Positions 1 to 7,605 are shown, counted from the first letter of the stretch. The stretch is 7,769 nucleotides of DNA from Fibrobacter sp. (GCA_021443065.1 JABUUR010000430.1:1-7769); one strand, 5' to 3'. Made by a program: numbers and translations. Notes: generated by a model from the sequence alone, not told the origin.

Positions 1-1533
1 AAGAAGAAGGGGAAACGCCCGAAGGTGTCTCCTCACAAGTTCTACCCATCCAAGGAGGAGGCGGAGGCAAACGAGGCGTTGCTCGAGGAACTGAAGGACT
101 ACTCATTCAAGCTGGAACGTGCCGCAAGCAGCGGTTCCGTCGACGATGTCTACGCAGTTCCTGGGGCAACACCGGAATCTTTCGCTGAAAAGGCCTACGA
201 CATCGCGTTGAAGGTGTCCAGGTTCAATGTCCGAGCATTCGCCGACTTCTCGGACCTCGTGGTCGGTGAGCGATTCTTCCCTTCACAGGACAACAGGCAG
301 CTCATAATCGACACCTGGACTACGAATTTCGTTGACCTCTGCAAGTCCACAAACGAGGAGATGCGAAAGAAGGTGGCCGGCGTTATATCGGACGGAGTCC
401 TTTCCGGTCGAAACCTGCGAGAGATGCTGAAGGAGATACAGAACTCCTGCGACGATTTCTCCAGGAACAAGGCTGAACTGATTGCGACCACCGAGGTGGG
501 CAAGTTGAACTCCGCCATTGCCAAGAACCAGAGCGAGTCCGCCGGCATAGAGTACTACGAGTGGTCCGCGGCAATGGACGGCCGCACCAGGGAGAGCCAC
601 GCCTTGATGGACGGCAGGATTTGCAAATGGGGCGACGAAACGCATTATTACGAATGGGTGGATAAAAAGGACGGGACACGCAAACTGGAGCGCCGTGAAC
701 GCCCTAAAGGAGCCTACAAGGGCGCTCCCGGCACCGACTTCCGCTGCCGGTGCGTGGCGTTGCCGTACGTCAAGGAGTACGAGGACGATTACAAGGAGAC
801 GAGGGAGGATAAACCGGTCCATGGCGTGACGCAAGGTGCGAATGCTGATCCTACAACGATTAAAATAAAAGAGTCTCTTGCAAATGAAGTAAAGAAAAAT
901 GAAATAAAAATGGCTAGGAAATTAAGAGAGAAAAAAAGAAAGGAAATTGCAAAACAAAGAGCAGATATAGAAAACAAAAAAGCCATTGTAAAAAAAAGAA
1001 GGGCTCAAACACTAAATCTATTTAAAAAACTATTTAAGGAAGAACAAGACCCGGAGGAAAAGAAACCTAACCTGTTTGTTAGCAAAAAGCGAGAAGAAGA
1101 ATCCAAAAAAGGAAATAAGATAAAAGATTTTAAGAAGGAACTTGAAATAGGAGAAATCATGGGTAAAAACGGACACCCGGTATGTCTTATTCCAGAGACG
1201 AACTTTTCCGACGGAGTCAAGCATTCGGACTCAATAATGGATGGACTTGAAACTGAGTTTAAAGAGGTTGTCGGAAGTAGAAATAAAGTAGGGCATCGAT
1301 TTCTTGAGGCTTTTCATCAGGCTGGGACAAATGTAATACATGTAAAATCAAAAAGCATAACGAATGTCGCTGATTTTGTAAATAAAATCTTTGGATCTGC
1401 TAAAAAGTCTTATATGGATAATCACGAAATCAACTACTCATCTCCGTATTCATGGGTTATTATCAATGGGGGGAAACCCAAAAGAATAAATGTAGGTGAA
1501 ATTATAGAAAGAGCAAGAAAATACAAAAAATGA
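1..1533 (+). CDS. Phage minor head protein (Mu gpF / SPP1 gp7-like) with C-terminal tRNase-like toxin domain, 5'-partial
   Basis: The frame is open to the first base of the window (KKKGKRPK precedes the GTG at 25), so the true start is probably upstream. Residue numbers count from that GTG. Residues about 105-250 match the Mu F-like head morphogenesis family: a helical stretch, ATTEVGKLNSA at 154-164, DGRTRESH at 185-192, and a closing Cys cluster C200, C241 and C243 (FRCRC). Family members sit at the portal and help assemble the head, and some enter the host with the DNA. Residues about 280-370 form a Lys/Glu-rich, probably helical linker. Residues about 372-502 form a separate domain resembling CdiA-type tRNases. 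G+C falls from 58% (541-720, counted) to 28% (841-1020, counted) inside the gene, which suggests an acquired tail. The head assignment is fairly sure; the toxin assignment rests on motif resemblance. Confidence 0.8.
   Translation, partial: KKKGKRPKVSPHKFYPSKEEAEANEALLEELKDYSFKLERAASSGSVDDVYAVPGATPESFAEKAYDIALKVSRFNVRAFADFSDLVVGERFFPSQDNRQLIIDTWTTNFVDLCKSTNEEMRKKVAGVISDGVLSGRNLREMLKEIQNSCDDFSRNKAELIATTEVGKLNSAIAKNQSESAGIEYYEWSAAMDGRTRESHALMDGRICKWGDETHYYEWVDKKDGTRKLERRERPKGAYKGAPGTDFRCRCVALPYVKEYEDDYKETREDKPVHGVTQGANADPTTIKIKESLANEVKKNEIKMARKLREKKRKEIAKQRADIENKKAIVKKRRAQTLNLFKKLFKEEQDPEEKKPNLFVSKKREEESKKGNKIKDFKKELEIGEIMGKNGHPVCLIPETNFSDGVKHSDSIMDGLETEFKEVVGSRNKVGHRFLEAFHQAGTNVIHVKSKSITNVADFVNKIFGSAKKSYMDNHEINYSSPYSWVIINGGKPKRINVGEIIERARKYKK
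1138..1533 (+). other. Predicted BECR-fold (CdiA-CT-like) tRNase domain at the C-terminus of the head protein
   Basis: This is the domain at residues about 372-502 of the preceding gene. It has the look of contact-dependent-inhibition tRNase tips and of the phage polyvalent-protein BECR nucleases: a short acidic segment SDSIMDGLETEFKEV (401-415), then N420 and H424, then a helix leading to a hydrophobic strand with a preceding H-Q-A-G (GTNVIHVK, 434-441), and a basic C-terminal end with WVIINGG (477-483). In the families, the acidic/Lys pair and nearby Thr, Ser or His residues form the active site. Which residues act here cannot be settled by eye. No immunity-type gene follows within the window. 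An alternative is a structural or DNA-binding tail with no nuclease activity. Confidence 0.55.
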
Positions 1534-1536
1534 AAA

Positions 1537-1554
1537 CCTCGGCTTTCGCCGAGG
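1537..1554 (+). terminator. Hairpin directly after the head protein gene
   Basis: A perfect 7-bp stem (CCTCGGC at 1537-1543 with GCCGAGG at 1548-1554) closes a TTTC loop, starting three bases after the TGA stop. Its position fits a transcription terminator, but a G run follows instead of a T run, so it may act together with the next hairpin or protect the 3' end. Confidence 0.55.
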
Positions 1555-1557
1555 GGG

Positions 1558-1586
1558 GTAACCCGGAGGAAAAACCTCCCGGTCAC
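1558..1586 (+). terminator. Second imperfect hairpin of a tandem pair
   Basis: The arms at 1558-1569 and 1575-1586 pair over 12 positions with two mismatches around an AAAAA loop; the inner GGAGG/CCTCC is perfect. It begins four bases after the first hairpin. There is no T tract after it. It is probably part of the same 3'-end structure. Confidence 0.4.
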
Positions 1587-1640
1587 TATTAATATAGTCA
1601 ATTCACGCATCAAAGTCAACCCCATTAAAAAAAATGGAAT

Positions 1641-1677
1641 AAAAAACACCCGGAAGACCCATGCTGGATCCCGGATG
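1641..1677 (-). terminator. Rho-independent terminator of the minus-strand membrane-protein/LplT-Aas unit
   Basis: Read on the minus strand, CATCCGG pairs with CCGGGTG, then GATCC with GGGTC across a two-base TT bulge, closing an AGCAT loop (1647-1677). A run of six T residues follows (1646-1641). This is a canonical intrinsic terminator for transcription leftward. It lies 25 bases past the TAA at 1703 but about 140 bases past the TAA at 1817. The stem sequence resembles the GTCATCC...GGATCC class of dispersed bacterial repeats. Confidence 0.8.
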
Positions 1678-1702
1678 ACGAGAAAGATTAAAGTTTTGGA
1701 TT

Positions 1703-1816
1703 TTATTCCCAGCTTACTTTTGTAATCTTTGGTTCTGAATAACCTACGTCAAAATACAATTTATAATCGTCTTTGAATCCGTTGCTCCCTTGAAGCTCGT
1801 AAGGCTGGCAAGTAAT
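1703..1816 (-). pseudogene. Coding-like 37-codon tail in frame after the UAA of the membrane-protein gene
   Basis: Immediately after the TAA at 1817-1819 the same frame stays open for 37 codons and ends at another TAA (1703-1705). The translation looks like real protein: it starts ITCQPYELQG and ends EPKITKVSWE, with charged, aromatic and glycine residues in natural proportion. It has no ATG; the only internal alternative is a TTG at 1757-1759 with no clear ribosome site. Its G+C is 38% (42 of 111, counted), lower than the preceding gene. It could be the old C-terminus cut off by a nonsense change, a remnant of another gene, or a readthrough extension. I cannot choose between these from one sequence, and chance remains possible. 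Confidence 0.45.
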
Positions 1817-2701
1817 TTACTGTTGTTCTGCAGCTTTACGCCTTACCCTGCCCAGATTCTTGAATTCCGGGGTAAGGCTTGCGCATTCGGGTTCCTTGGG
1901 AGGTTGCCTGTAGAGTTGCAGTTCCTGGGTGAAAAAGCCCTTGACGCTGGAGGAAATCTGCCACTTGGCTCCAGCCATGCAACTGTCGATTTGTACCTTG
2001 GACACCGCAATAAACCGGCTGCCGGTCACCTTGAAACTAAAGCCGTCGGTTTCCAGACTGTCAGGGAGTTGCAAGCCCTTGGGGCCGCCCACCTTCTGGT
2101 TCTTTCCGAAAAATTCCTTCTGGGCGTTGATGTAGACTAGGGCCTGCTCCTGCATGTTCTTGACGTAGTTCTGTTTCGTCTGGTTTTCCACCTTTTCCAT
2201 GCAGCTGGAAACGCCCCCGCAAACGATAAACAACACAACGATTGCTCCAAGGCTAATCAATGCAATTTTTTTCTGGAGGGGGCTCAAGGAACCCTTGCCG
2301 CCTTTAATTGTTTCACCCCCCTTGGGGCACCACTTCAGCAGTTTCAACGCCACAAGGACGTGAACAAAGTTTCGAGGCATCAGCAACCCCAGGAGGGCGA
2401 TGGCGATGAACACGATGCTCAAGACCATCAGAATTCCTAGGGCGGTGTCCGCCATGGGCAAAAGTTCGTTGGCCTCTTTCAGCAGACCAAGCAACTGCTT
2501 GTCCTCTTCGAAATTGTCAGCGGCAAAACGACCCGTAAAATTGCTGTAGCGGGCAAGGCCCAAGTTGATGGCATTGCTTGCCATATCCAATACGGCCGTC
2601 AAGACCATTTTCAAAAGCAGGAACAGCATGCCCAGCACGCCGTTGAAGGCGGCCACAAGCCTGCCGGTGCGTACCGCAGAAAGACCGAACTTGTTGTTCA
2701 T
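1817..2701 (-). CDS. Multi-pass membrane protein with pilin-like C-terminal domain, function unknown
   Basis: 294 residues from an ATG, with an AGGAAAGG ribosome site ten bases upstream that abuts the stop of the preceding LplT-Aas gene. Hydrophobic segments lie at about 15-40, 87-108 and 146-163, plus a shorter one at 111-123 (four if that one crosses). After the last segment, residues about 170-285 look like the soluble part of a type IV pilin-like protein: a helix (YVKNMQEQALVYINAQKEFF, 179-198), Gly-rich turn, beta strands FSFKVTGSRFIAVSKV (221-236) and AKWQISSS, two Cys (C241, C273) that could form the usual C-terminal disulfide, and a SLTPEFKNLG end. The pilin resemblance is my inference; no prepilin peptidase site (G followed by a Phe/Met and Glu at +5) is evident. 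Translationally close to LplT-Aas (17-base gap), so probably co-expressed. A coding-like tail follows its stop. Confidence 0.75.
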   Translation of the reverse strand: MNNKFGLSAVRTGRLVAAFNGVLGMLFLLLKMVLTAVLDMASNAINLGLARYSNFTGRFAADNFEEDKQLLGLLKEANELLPMADTALGILMVLSIVFIAIALLGLLMPRNFVHVLVALKLLKWCPKGGETIKGGKGSLSPLQKKIALISLGAIVVLFIVCGGVSSCMEKVENQTKQNYVKNMQEQALVYINAQKEFFGKNQKVGGPKGLQLPDSLETDGFSFKVTGSRFIAVSKVQIDSCMAGAKWQISSSVKGFFTQELQLYRQPPKEPECASLTPEFKNLGRVRRKAAEQQ

Positions 2702-2718
2702 AGTGTTTTCGCCTTTCC

Positions 2719-5700
2719 TTAACCCTTGCGGGCATCAACAAGTTCCTTGGCCAGTTTCTTTGCCTCGGTAAAGTCCGCCTTGCCTGTGCCAAGCTTTGGG
2801 ACCTTTTCTACAGGGAATGCCGCCGCAGGCAACATGATTGGCGGGAAATTGCTTGCCCGCAATTCGGAAAGCACCTTGGAAGGTTCCTTTTCGCCCTGGT
2901 ACAGCAGTACGATTTTTTCGCCCTTCGCCGCATCGGGGACCGTAGTGATCAGGTAGTCGCAACCTTCAAGGACGCTGGTGTCCTGAATTTTCTTTTCCAC
3001 CGCGCCCAGGCTCACCATCTCGCCGCCCAACTTGGCAAAACGGCTATAGCGGTCGACGATGGTCAAGAACCCATCCTGGTCCAGGTAGCCCTTGTCGCCT
3101 GTACGGTAATAGCGAATGCCGTCGATAACGACGATGGCGGCCTTGGTACGGTCGGGATCCTTCAGGTAGCCCTTCATCACCTGGCAGCCACCGATCAAGA
3201 TCATTCCCGCCTCCCCTGTGGGCAAAGGCTCGTTGGTGTCCGGGTCCACAATCAGGAACTGGGTTCCGGGCAGGGCGGGGCCCACGGTACCTGGCTTGTT
3301 ATTGGTCTGCATGGTAATGTAGTCGTTGAGCAATGTGTTCTCGGTGTTTACCGAGGCTACAGGTGCGGTTTCGGTACAGCCGTAACCTTCGAAAATCTCC
3401 TTGCCAAACTTTAGGCGGAACGCCGTGGCAAGTTCGGGGCGCAGGGCCTCGGCACCGGCAATGATCAGGCGCACGGACTTGAAAACCAAGGGATGGACAT
3501 AACGGCTCACGGTAAACGCACGCAAGAAGGTGGGTGTTGCCACCAGGAAGGACACGTTGAACTCGCAGCATACCCGGGCCATGGTCTTTACGTCGGTGGG
3601 GTCTGCCACGGTCACGATGGGGCAACCTTCCACAAGGTTCAAAATGGTAGTCACCGTCAAGCCAAAACTGTGGAACAGGGGCAGTTCCGAAAGCATCACG
3701 TCGCCGCGGCTCACGTTCAAGATACAGGCAAGTTGCTGGATGTTGCCCATCAAGTTGCGCTGGGTCAGTTCGATACCCTTGGGCGTACCTTCGGAACCGG
3801 AACTGAACACGATAACCGCGATGTCGTCCATGGAACGGTGCTTGCAGAAAATAAAGCGAATGAGCCAACTGGGAATAACGGCGCACAAGGCGATAAGAGA
3901 AGCAATCTTTGCCTTGGGGATAATCTTCATAAAGTCTTCCGCATACAGCAGACGGACCTTGCCCCCCTCTTCCAGCAGACTGTAGTCGTTGCCGCGCCCC
4001 TTAAGTTTTTGCAAAAAGAGATGGCTTGTGATTACAGTCTTTACATCGGCTTTTTCACAGCAGAATTTAACGTTATCAACAGAAGACGTGTAGTTCAGGT
4101 TTACGTTGGTCTTTCCAAGGACCCACAAAGCCAGGTTCACGATGACACCGGCCGGACTGGGAGGCAGCATGATACCCACGTTCTGCTCCTCCTTGCCCAG
4201 AATCTTTTTCAAAAGTCCGCGGAACGCCATTACGGCACCCAGGAGTTTGAACCCAGAGAAATGGCCTCCGTCAGGATTATAGATGGCAGGGCCGTTCTTT
4301 ACGTAGCGCTTGCAGGTGCGGATCCAGGAATCTGCGATGGGGCGAACGAAATTCACGGAATAGCGCCAAGCCTCGATGGAAATCTTTCGGACAATGGCAC
4401 GAACCTCGTTGGGAGGCGTGGTGGCAGGAATCTTGTCGCCAAAGGCAACCGTCACGGATCGGTCCGCAGAAGCGCCGTACATGTTGGAGGTGCTGTAACT
4501 GTAGTTGCTGCCCCACAAGCCCTGAATGTAGAACGGGATGATTTCGGCATCGGTACCGTCGACGGCAGAGGAATAATCGATGTAGAACGGGTCCACGTGA
4601 GGGGACTTGGACACTTCGCCGGTGGGGAAAATCACCACGGCCTTACCCGCAAGCAGGGCCTCGTGAATGCGGTCCATGGCAGGCTTGGGGTTGCTATTGT
4701 CAATGCGGATGTTTCCAAGACGCTTCAAGATGGAACGCAAATACCACTTGTCGAAATGGTCCTTGTTGCTTGCGATACACAGGGGGCGGGGGCTTGCCAT
4801 TTGAAGCATTGCCCAGTCGATAAAACTGTGGTGGTTACCCACCAAAAGGACAGGCCCTTCGTTGGGAATGTTCTGCACGCCCAGGACCCGGATCTTGTAG
4901 CGGTTAAACACAAGTCGAAGGACCGTGCGGATAAGAGCCTGGGGCAGGTTGGAAATAGACCACATGAACACCAGAAGGGATATAACGGCCATTCCCACGA
5001 AATAAAGTTGGCGATCGAAATGGGTGGAAATAATGAGCGAGGTATAAATGAACAGGAAAAAAATCAGGACCAAGGCCTGTATCATGTTGGCAAAGGCAAG
5101 TACCGAACCCGAATTGTTGGGGCGGGTGTTGTACTGCAGCAAGGCGTTCACAGGCACAAGGTAAATGCCTCCAAAGAAACCGATCAGTATATAGAGCAAC
5201 GTCATGGGAACAGCGCTAGACATGAAGGGCAGCAGGAACATGCAAACAGAAAGACCGATCATGCCCATGGGTATAAATCCCGTTTCGATAAAGTCCTTGG
5301 ACTTCTGGGCGGCAAAAATGGAACCCACGATAAGGCCTACGAAAACGAACATCATGGAGTTCTGGATCATGTTCACCACGTTGGAACCGGACACGTCCTG
5401 GAACATCAGCACAAACAACTGAGCCAAGGCCCAGAACATGGCCAGGGCAATAATGGCGCCACGGAGAGTGGGCACACGCCACCCCAAGGTCAAGTGCTTT
5501 TTCACCTTGGAAATGTTCACGTTCTTGTTCTCGTACTTTACCCGCGGAATAAGGAAACTTGCCACAGTGCCAAGAATGCTGACACCGGACAACAGCCATG
5601 GAATGACGATGGAATGGGATGTAATGTGGTGGACGGCGGCATAAGATTCTACCGCGGAAATATCGATCAAGTTTACACCCACAATCACAAGCCAGGAGGC

Positions 5701-6153
5701 GCTCAACATGCCTCCCAGGGCAAAAATCTGCAAAAAGGCGTTGGCGTAACTCAAGTTCCTAACACCGAACATTTCCTTGAGGATACCGTACTTTGCCGCA
5801 CTATGGATGGCAAAGCCGCTGCACAAACCGATGGAAAGCCAGAACGCCACCCTGGGGCAGCCGCAAGTCACCAATACCGCCTGGGCCACCACAAAGACCG
5901 TCATCATCAAGGAGGACCAGGCCATCACCTTGTTCTTGGAGAACCTGTTGGTAAAAAATCCCGCGAAAAAGACCATCAGGATGTAAGGAGCCACAAAAAA
6001 GACCTGCAGCATGAAAGTCTGCCAGATCATTCCGTTCTCATTGATGAAAGACCCGGCAAGAATCTTTTGGGCGTACATGAACACACCCAGCTGGACAAAG
6101 GTTGTCGCTAAAATTGAAAGGAAATATCGGGTAGCCCCTTTAACTTTCCACAT
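2719..6153 (-). CDS. aas: LplT-Aas fusion: lysophospholipid flippase / PlsC-type acyltransferase / acyl-ACP synthetase
   Basis: 1144 residues, close to E. coli LplT plus Aas (about 397 + 719), here one chain. Residues about 1-405 are a 12-helix MFS transporter like LplT, which flips lysophospholipid inward. Residues about 415-605 are a PlsC acyltransferase with the NHHSFID motif (catalytic H441, D446) and FPTG at 509-512. Residues about 640-1140 are an AMP-forming synthetase: SSGSEGTPKG (784-793; SGSEG is typical of Aas), YGCTE (924-928), YRTGD (1016-1020), and the C-terminal GTGK lysine K1125. Together these take up lysophosphatidylethanolamine, activate a fatty acid and restore the diacyl lipid at the inner membrane. 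ATG start, with AAAAAGGA six bases upstream. The Glu of the usual FPEG motif is Thr here. Second in a leftward unit behind pepP, from which a hairpin separates it; a membrane protein follows after 17 bases. Confidence 0.93.
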   Translation of the reverse strand: MWKVKGATRYFLSILATTFVQLGVFMYAQKILAGSFINENGMIWQTFMLQVFFVAPYILMVFFAGFFTNRFSKNKVMAWSSLMMTVFVVAQAVLVTCGCPRVAFWLSIGLCSGFAIHSAAKYGILKEMFGVRNLSYANAFLQIFALGGMLSASWLVIVGVNLIDISAVESYAAVHHITSHSIVIPWLLSGVSILGTVASFLIPRVKYENKNVNISKVKKHLTLGWRVPTLRGAIIALAMFWALAQLFVLMFQDVSGSNVVNMIQNSMMFVFVGLIVGSIFAAQKSKDFIETGFIPMGMIGLSVCMFLLPFMSSAVPMTLLYILIGFFGGIYLVPVNALLQYNTRPNNSGSVLAFANMIQALVLIFFLFIYTSLIISTHFDRQLYFVGMAVISLLVFMWSISNLPQALIRTVLRLVFNRYKIRVLGVQNIPNEGPVLLVGNHHSFIDWAMLQMASPRPLCIASNKDHFDKWYLRSILKRLGNIRIDNSNPKPAMDRIHEALLAGKAVVIFPTGEVSKSPHVDPFYIDYSSAVDGTDAEIIPFYIQGLWGSNYSYSTSNMYGASADRSVTVAFGDKIPATTPPNEVRAIVRKISIEAWRYSVNFVRPIADSWIRTCKRYVKNGPAIYNPDGGHFSGFKLLGAVMAFRGLLKKILGKEEQNVGIMLPPSPAGVIVNLALWVLGKTNVNLNYTSSVDNVKFCCEKADVKTVITSHLFLQKLKGRGNDYSLLEEGGKVRLLYAEDFMKIIPKAKIASLIALCAVIPSWLIRFIFCKHRSMDDIAVIVFSSGSEGTPKGIELTQRNLMGNIQQLACILNVSRGDVMLSELPLFHSFGLTVTTILNLVEGCPIVTVADPTDVKTMARVCCEFNVSFLVATPTFLRAFTVSRYVHPLVFKSVRLIIAGAEALRPELATAFRLKFGKEIFEGYGCTETAPVASVNTENTLLNDYITMQTNNKPGTVGPALPGTQFLIVDPDTNEPLPTGEAGMILIGGCQVMKGYLKDPDRTKAAIVVIDGIRYYRTGDKGYLDQDGFLTIVDRYSRFAKLGGEMVSLGAVEKKIQDTSVLEGCDYLITTVPDAAKGEKIVLLYQGEKEPSKVLSELRASNFPPIMLPAAAFPVEKVPKLGTGKADFTEAKKLAKELVDARKG

Positions 6154-6196
6154 GTTCGGTCCTTTTTCAAAAATTATTCCTGGTTAATTTAGCATT

Positions 6197-6227
6197 TAAG
6201 CCCCCCGGGGTCACCGGCAGGGGCTTA
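6197..6227 (-). terminator. GC-rich hairpin between pepP and lplT-aas
   Basis: A perfect 8-bp outer stem (TAAGCCCC at 6197-6204, GGGGCTTA at 6220-6227) encloses an inner CCGG/CCGG pairing (6205-6208 with 6214-6217) and a five-base loop, leaving a two-base bulge. It starts 17 bases past the pepP stop. It lacks a U tract on either strand, so it may be a weak or factor-dependent terminator, an attenuator, or an mRNA-processing structure that sets the expression ratio of the two genes. Confidence 0.5.
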
Positions 6228-6243
6228 CAATGGGGTGTAATAA

Positions 6244-7605
6244 CTATTTAATTAGGGATTCTATCTCTTCGACCGTCCTTGGAATGTTTACAGAAAGATT
6301 ACAAAAGCCCTTGTCTGTAATAAGAAGGTCGTCTTCGATGCGAATACCGATTTTTTCGCAATAGCGCTTTCCCTGGATGGTGGCCTCAAATTCGCCATAA
6401 AGTCCCGGCTCGCAAGAAATCAGCATACCCGGCTCCAAGGGCACATCCAGGGAGCGGGTCCCGGGTTCGCCCTCGTGAATCTGTTCGCCGATAAAATGGC
6501 TTACGCCGTGGGGACGCTTGTCGTAAAGGAGTTTGAACTTGCCCTTCGCCCCCTTCACCAGGCGTTCGTCCAGTTCACTCATGATGTAGTCCCAGGGGAT
6601 CATCCCGATGTCGTCGAGGGTCATGCCCGGACGCACAAAGGACTGGTAAACCTGCTGGGATTCCAGAACGATTTCGTACAGCATCTTTTGAAGGGGGTTG
6701 AACTTGCCGCCTACAGGGACGGTCCTGGAAATGTCGCTGTGCAAGGAATTCCATCGGATGCCGAAATCCAAAAGTACAAGCTCCCCCGCTTTCAGGGGTT
6801 CGTCTTTCTTCACGTAGTGGAGGCAGCAGGCATTTGCACCGCCTGCCACAATGGTCGGAAAAGCCAAGTCCCCGTCGCTGTTCTTTTGCATTTCGTAGTC
6901 AAGCAAAAGGCCCAGTTGGCGTTCATCCTTTAGGCTTGAGAGTTGCCCCAGAACCTTGCGAAAGGCCTTGTCCGTTATGTCCTGGGCCTTCTGTGCGTCT
7001 TGAACGCGGTGCTTGTCGAGAGGCAGCCTGAGTTTCCATAGAATGTTCGCTGCCGAACGGACCTTTACACCGGAGCCCTTGATGGCCCTTTGCAGTTCCT
7101 TCTTGAAATTATCGTTATGATCTTCCTTGAACTTTTCGAAGTAAAAGGCGTATATGAAACGTTGGTCGGGAGTGCGCCTTGACCTTATGCCGGCAAGGGC
7201 CTGCACCGTTTCAAAGAATTCATCCACGGGTCGAACGTCCTTGATGCCGGTAACCTTCGATACTTCGTTTTTACCGTCCACGTAACCCAGCAGTTTTCCG
7301 TTCCAGAATTCCTTATAGGGATTTTGACGGGGGACGAACAGAATTTCTTCCTTGGTTTCGGGATTGAGCAACAGGTAGCAACCCGCCTGGTTTACACCCG
7401 TCAAGAACAAGAACGCAGGCTCCTGGATCATCTTGTTCCAAGTCTGGACAAAGGCCTCTTCGGTACCGGGATCCGTGGGCATACCGGCGATAACGCAAAC
7501 GGAGTCCAAATTTTTCATGAGCGCCTTGCGGCGGGAGCCGTAAACACTCTTGCTATCGTACTCCTTAGACGAAATAAAGACCCGGGAATAGGAACTCAAT
7601 GGCAA
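6244..7605 (-). CDS. pepP: Xaa-Pro aminopeptidase (peptidase family M24B)
   Basis: A cytoplasmic two-metal enzyme that removes the N-terminal residue from peptides with proline second. With the start used here (453 residues), an N-terminal creatinase-like domain spans about 10-180 and the pita-bread catalytic domain about 205-440. All five metal ligands are present: D280 (LLDFG), D291 (HSDIS), H370 (HGVSHFIG), E399 (CEPGLYG) and E424 (IRIEDD); the supporting His residues H366 and H377 are there too. E. coli PepP has 441 residues, so length is normal. The start is uncertain: no ATG precedes residue 30 (7516-7518), which would cut into the conserved N-terminus. I chose the TTG at 7603-7605 because AAAGAGG lies six bases before it; TTG codons at 7624 (7 residues longer) and 7597 (2 shorter) are alternatives with no good ribosome site. 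It leads the leftward cluster. Confidence 0.92.
   Translation of the reverse strand: MPLSSYSRVFISSKEYDSKSVYGSRRKALMKNLDSVCVIAGMPTDPGTEEAFVQTWNKMIQEPAFLFLTGVNQAGCYLLLNPETKEEILFVPRQNPYKEFWNGKLLGYVDGKNEVSKVTGIKDVRPVDEFFETVQALAGIRSRRTPDQRFIYAFYFEKFKEDHNDNFKKELQRAIKGSGVKVRSAANILWKLRLPLDKHRVQDAQKAQDITDKAFRKVLGQLSSLKDERQLGLLLDYEMQKNSDGDLAFPTIVAGGANACCLHYVKKDEPLKAGELVLLDFGIRWNSLHSDISRTVPVGGKFNPLQKMLYEIVLESQQVYQSFVRPGMTLDDIGMIPWDYIMSELDERLVKGAKGKFKLLYDKRPHGVSHFIGEQIHEGEPGTRSLDVPLEPGMLISCEPGLYGEFEATIQGKRYCEKIGIRIEDDLLITDKGFCNLSVNIPRTVEEIESLIK

Noticed and set aside
283..834. 183-codon open frame on the minus strand inside the head gene
   Set aside because: It is opposite the conserved head domain, lacks a ribosome site and recognisable motifs, and exists because of the GC-rich codon use.
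1534..1700. Small + strand immunity gene after the toxin domain
   Set aside because: The ATGs present run only into very short frames (at most 16 codons from 1675), none with a ribosome site.
1790..2140. 116-codon + strand frame over the membrane-protein gene
   Set aside because: It overlaps the well-supported minus-strand gene and its tail; no ribosome site, no motif.
3493..6111. Very long open frame (872 codons) on the + strand
   Set aside because: It is antisense to the LplT-Aas gene, whose motifs are all intact. Its translation is rich in His, Gly and Gln with no domain pattern, as expected from the complement of a GC-rich gene with biased codons.
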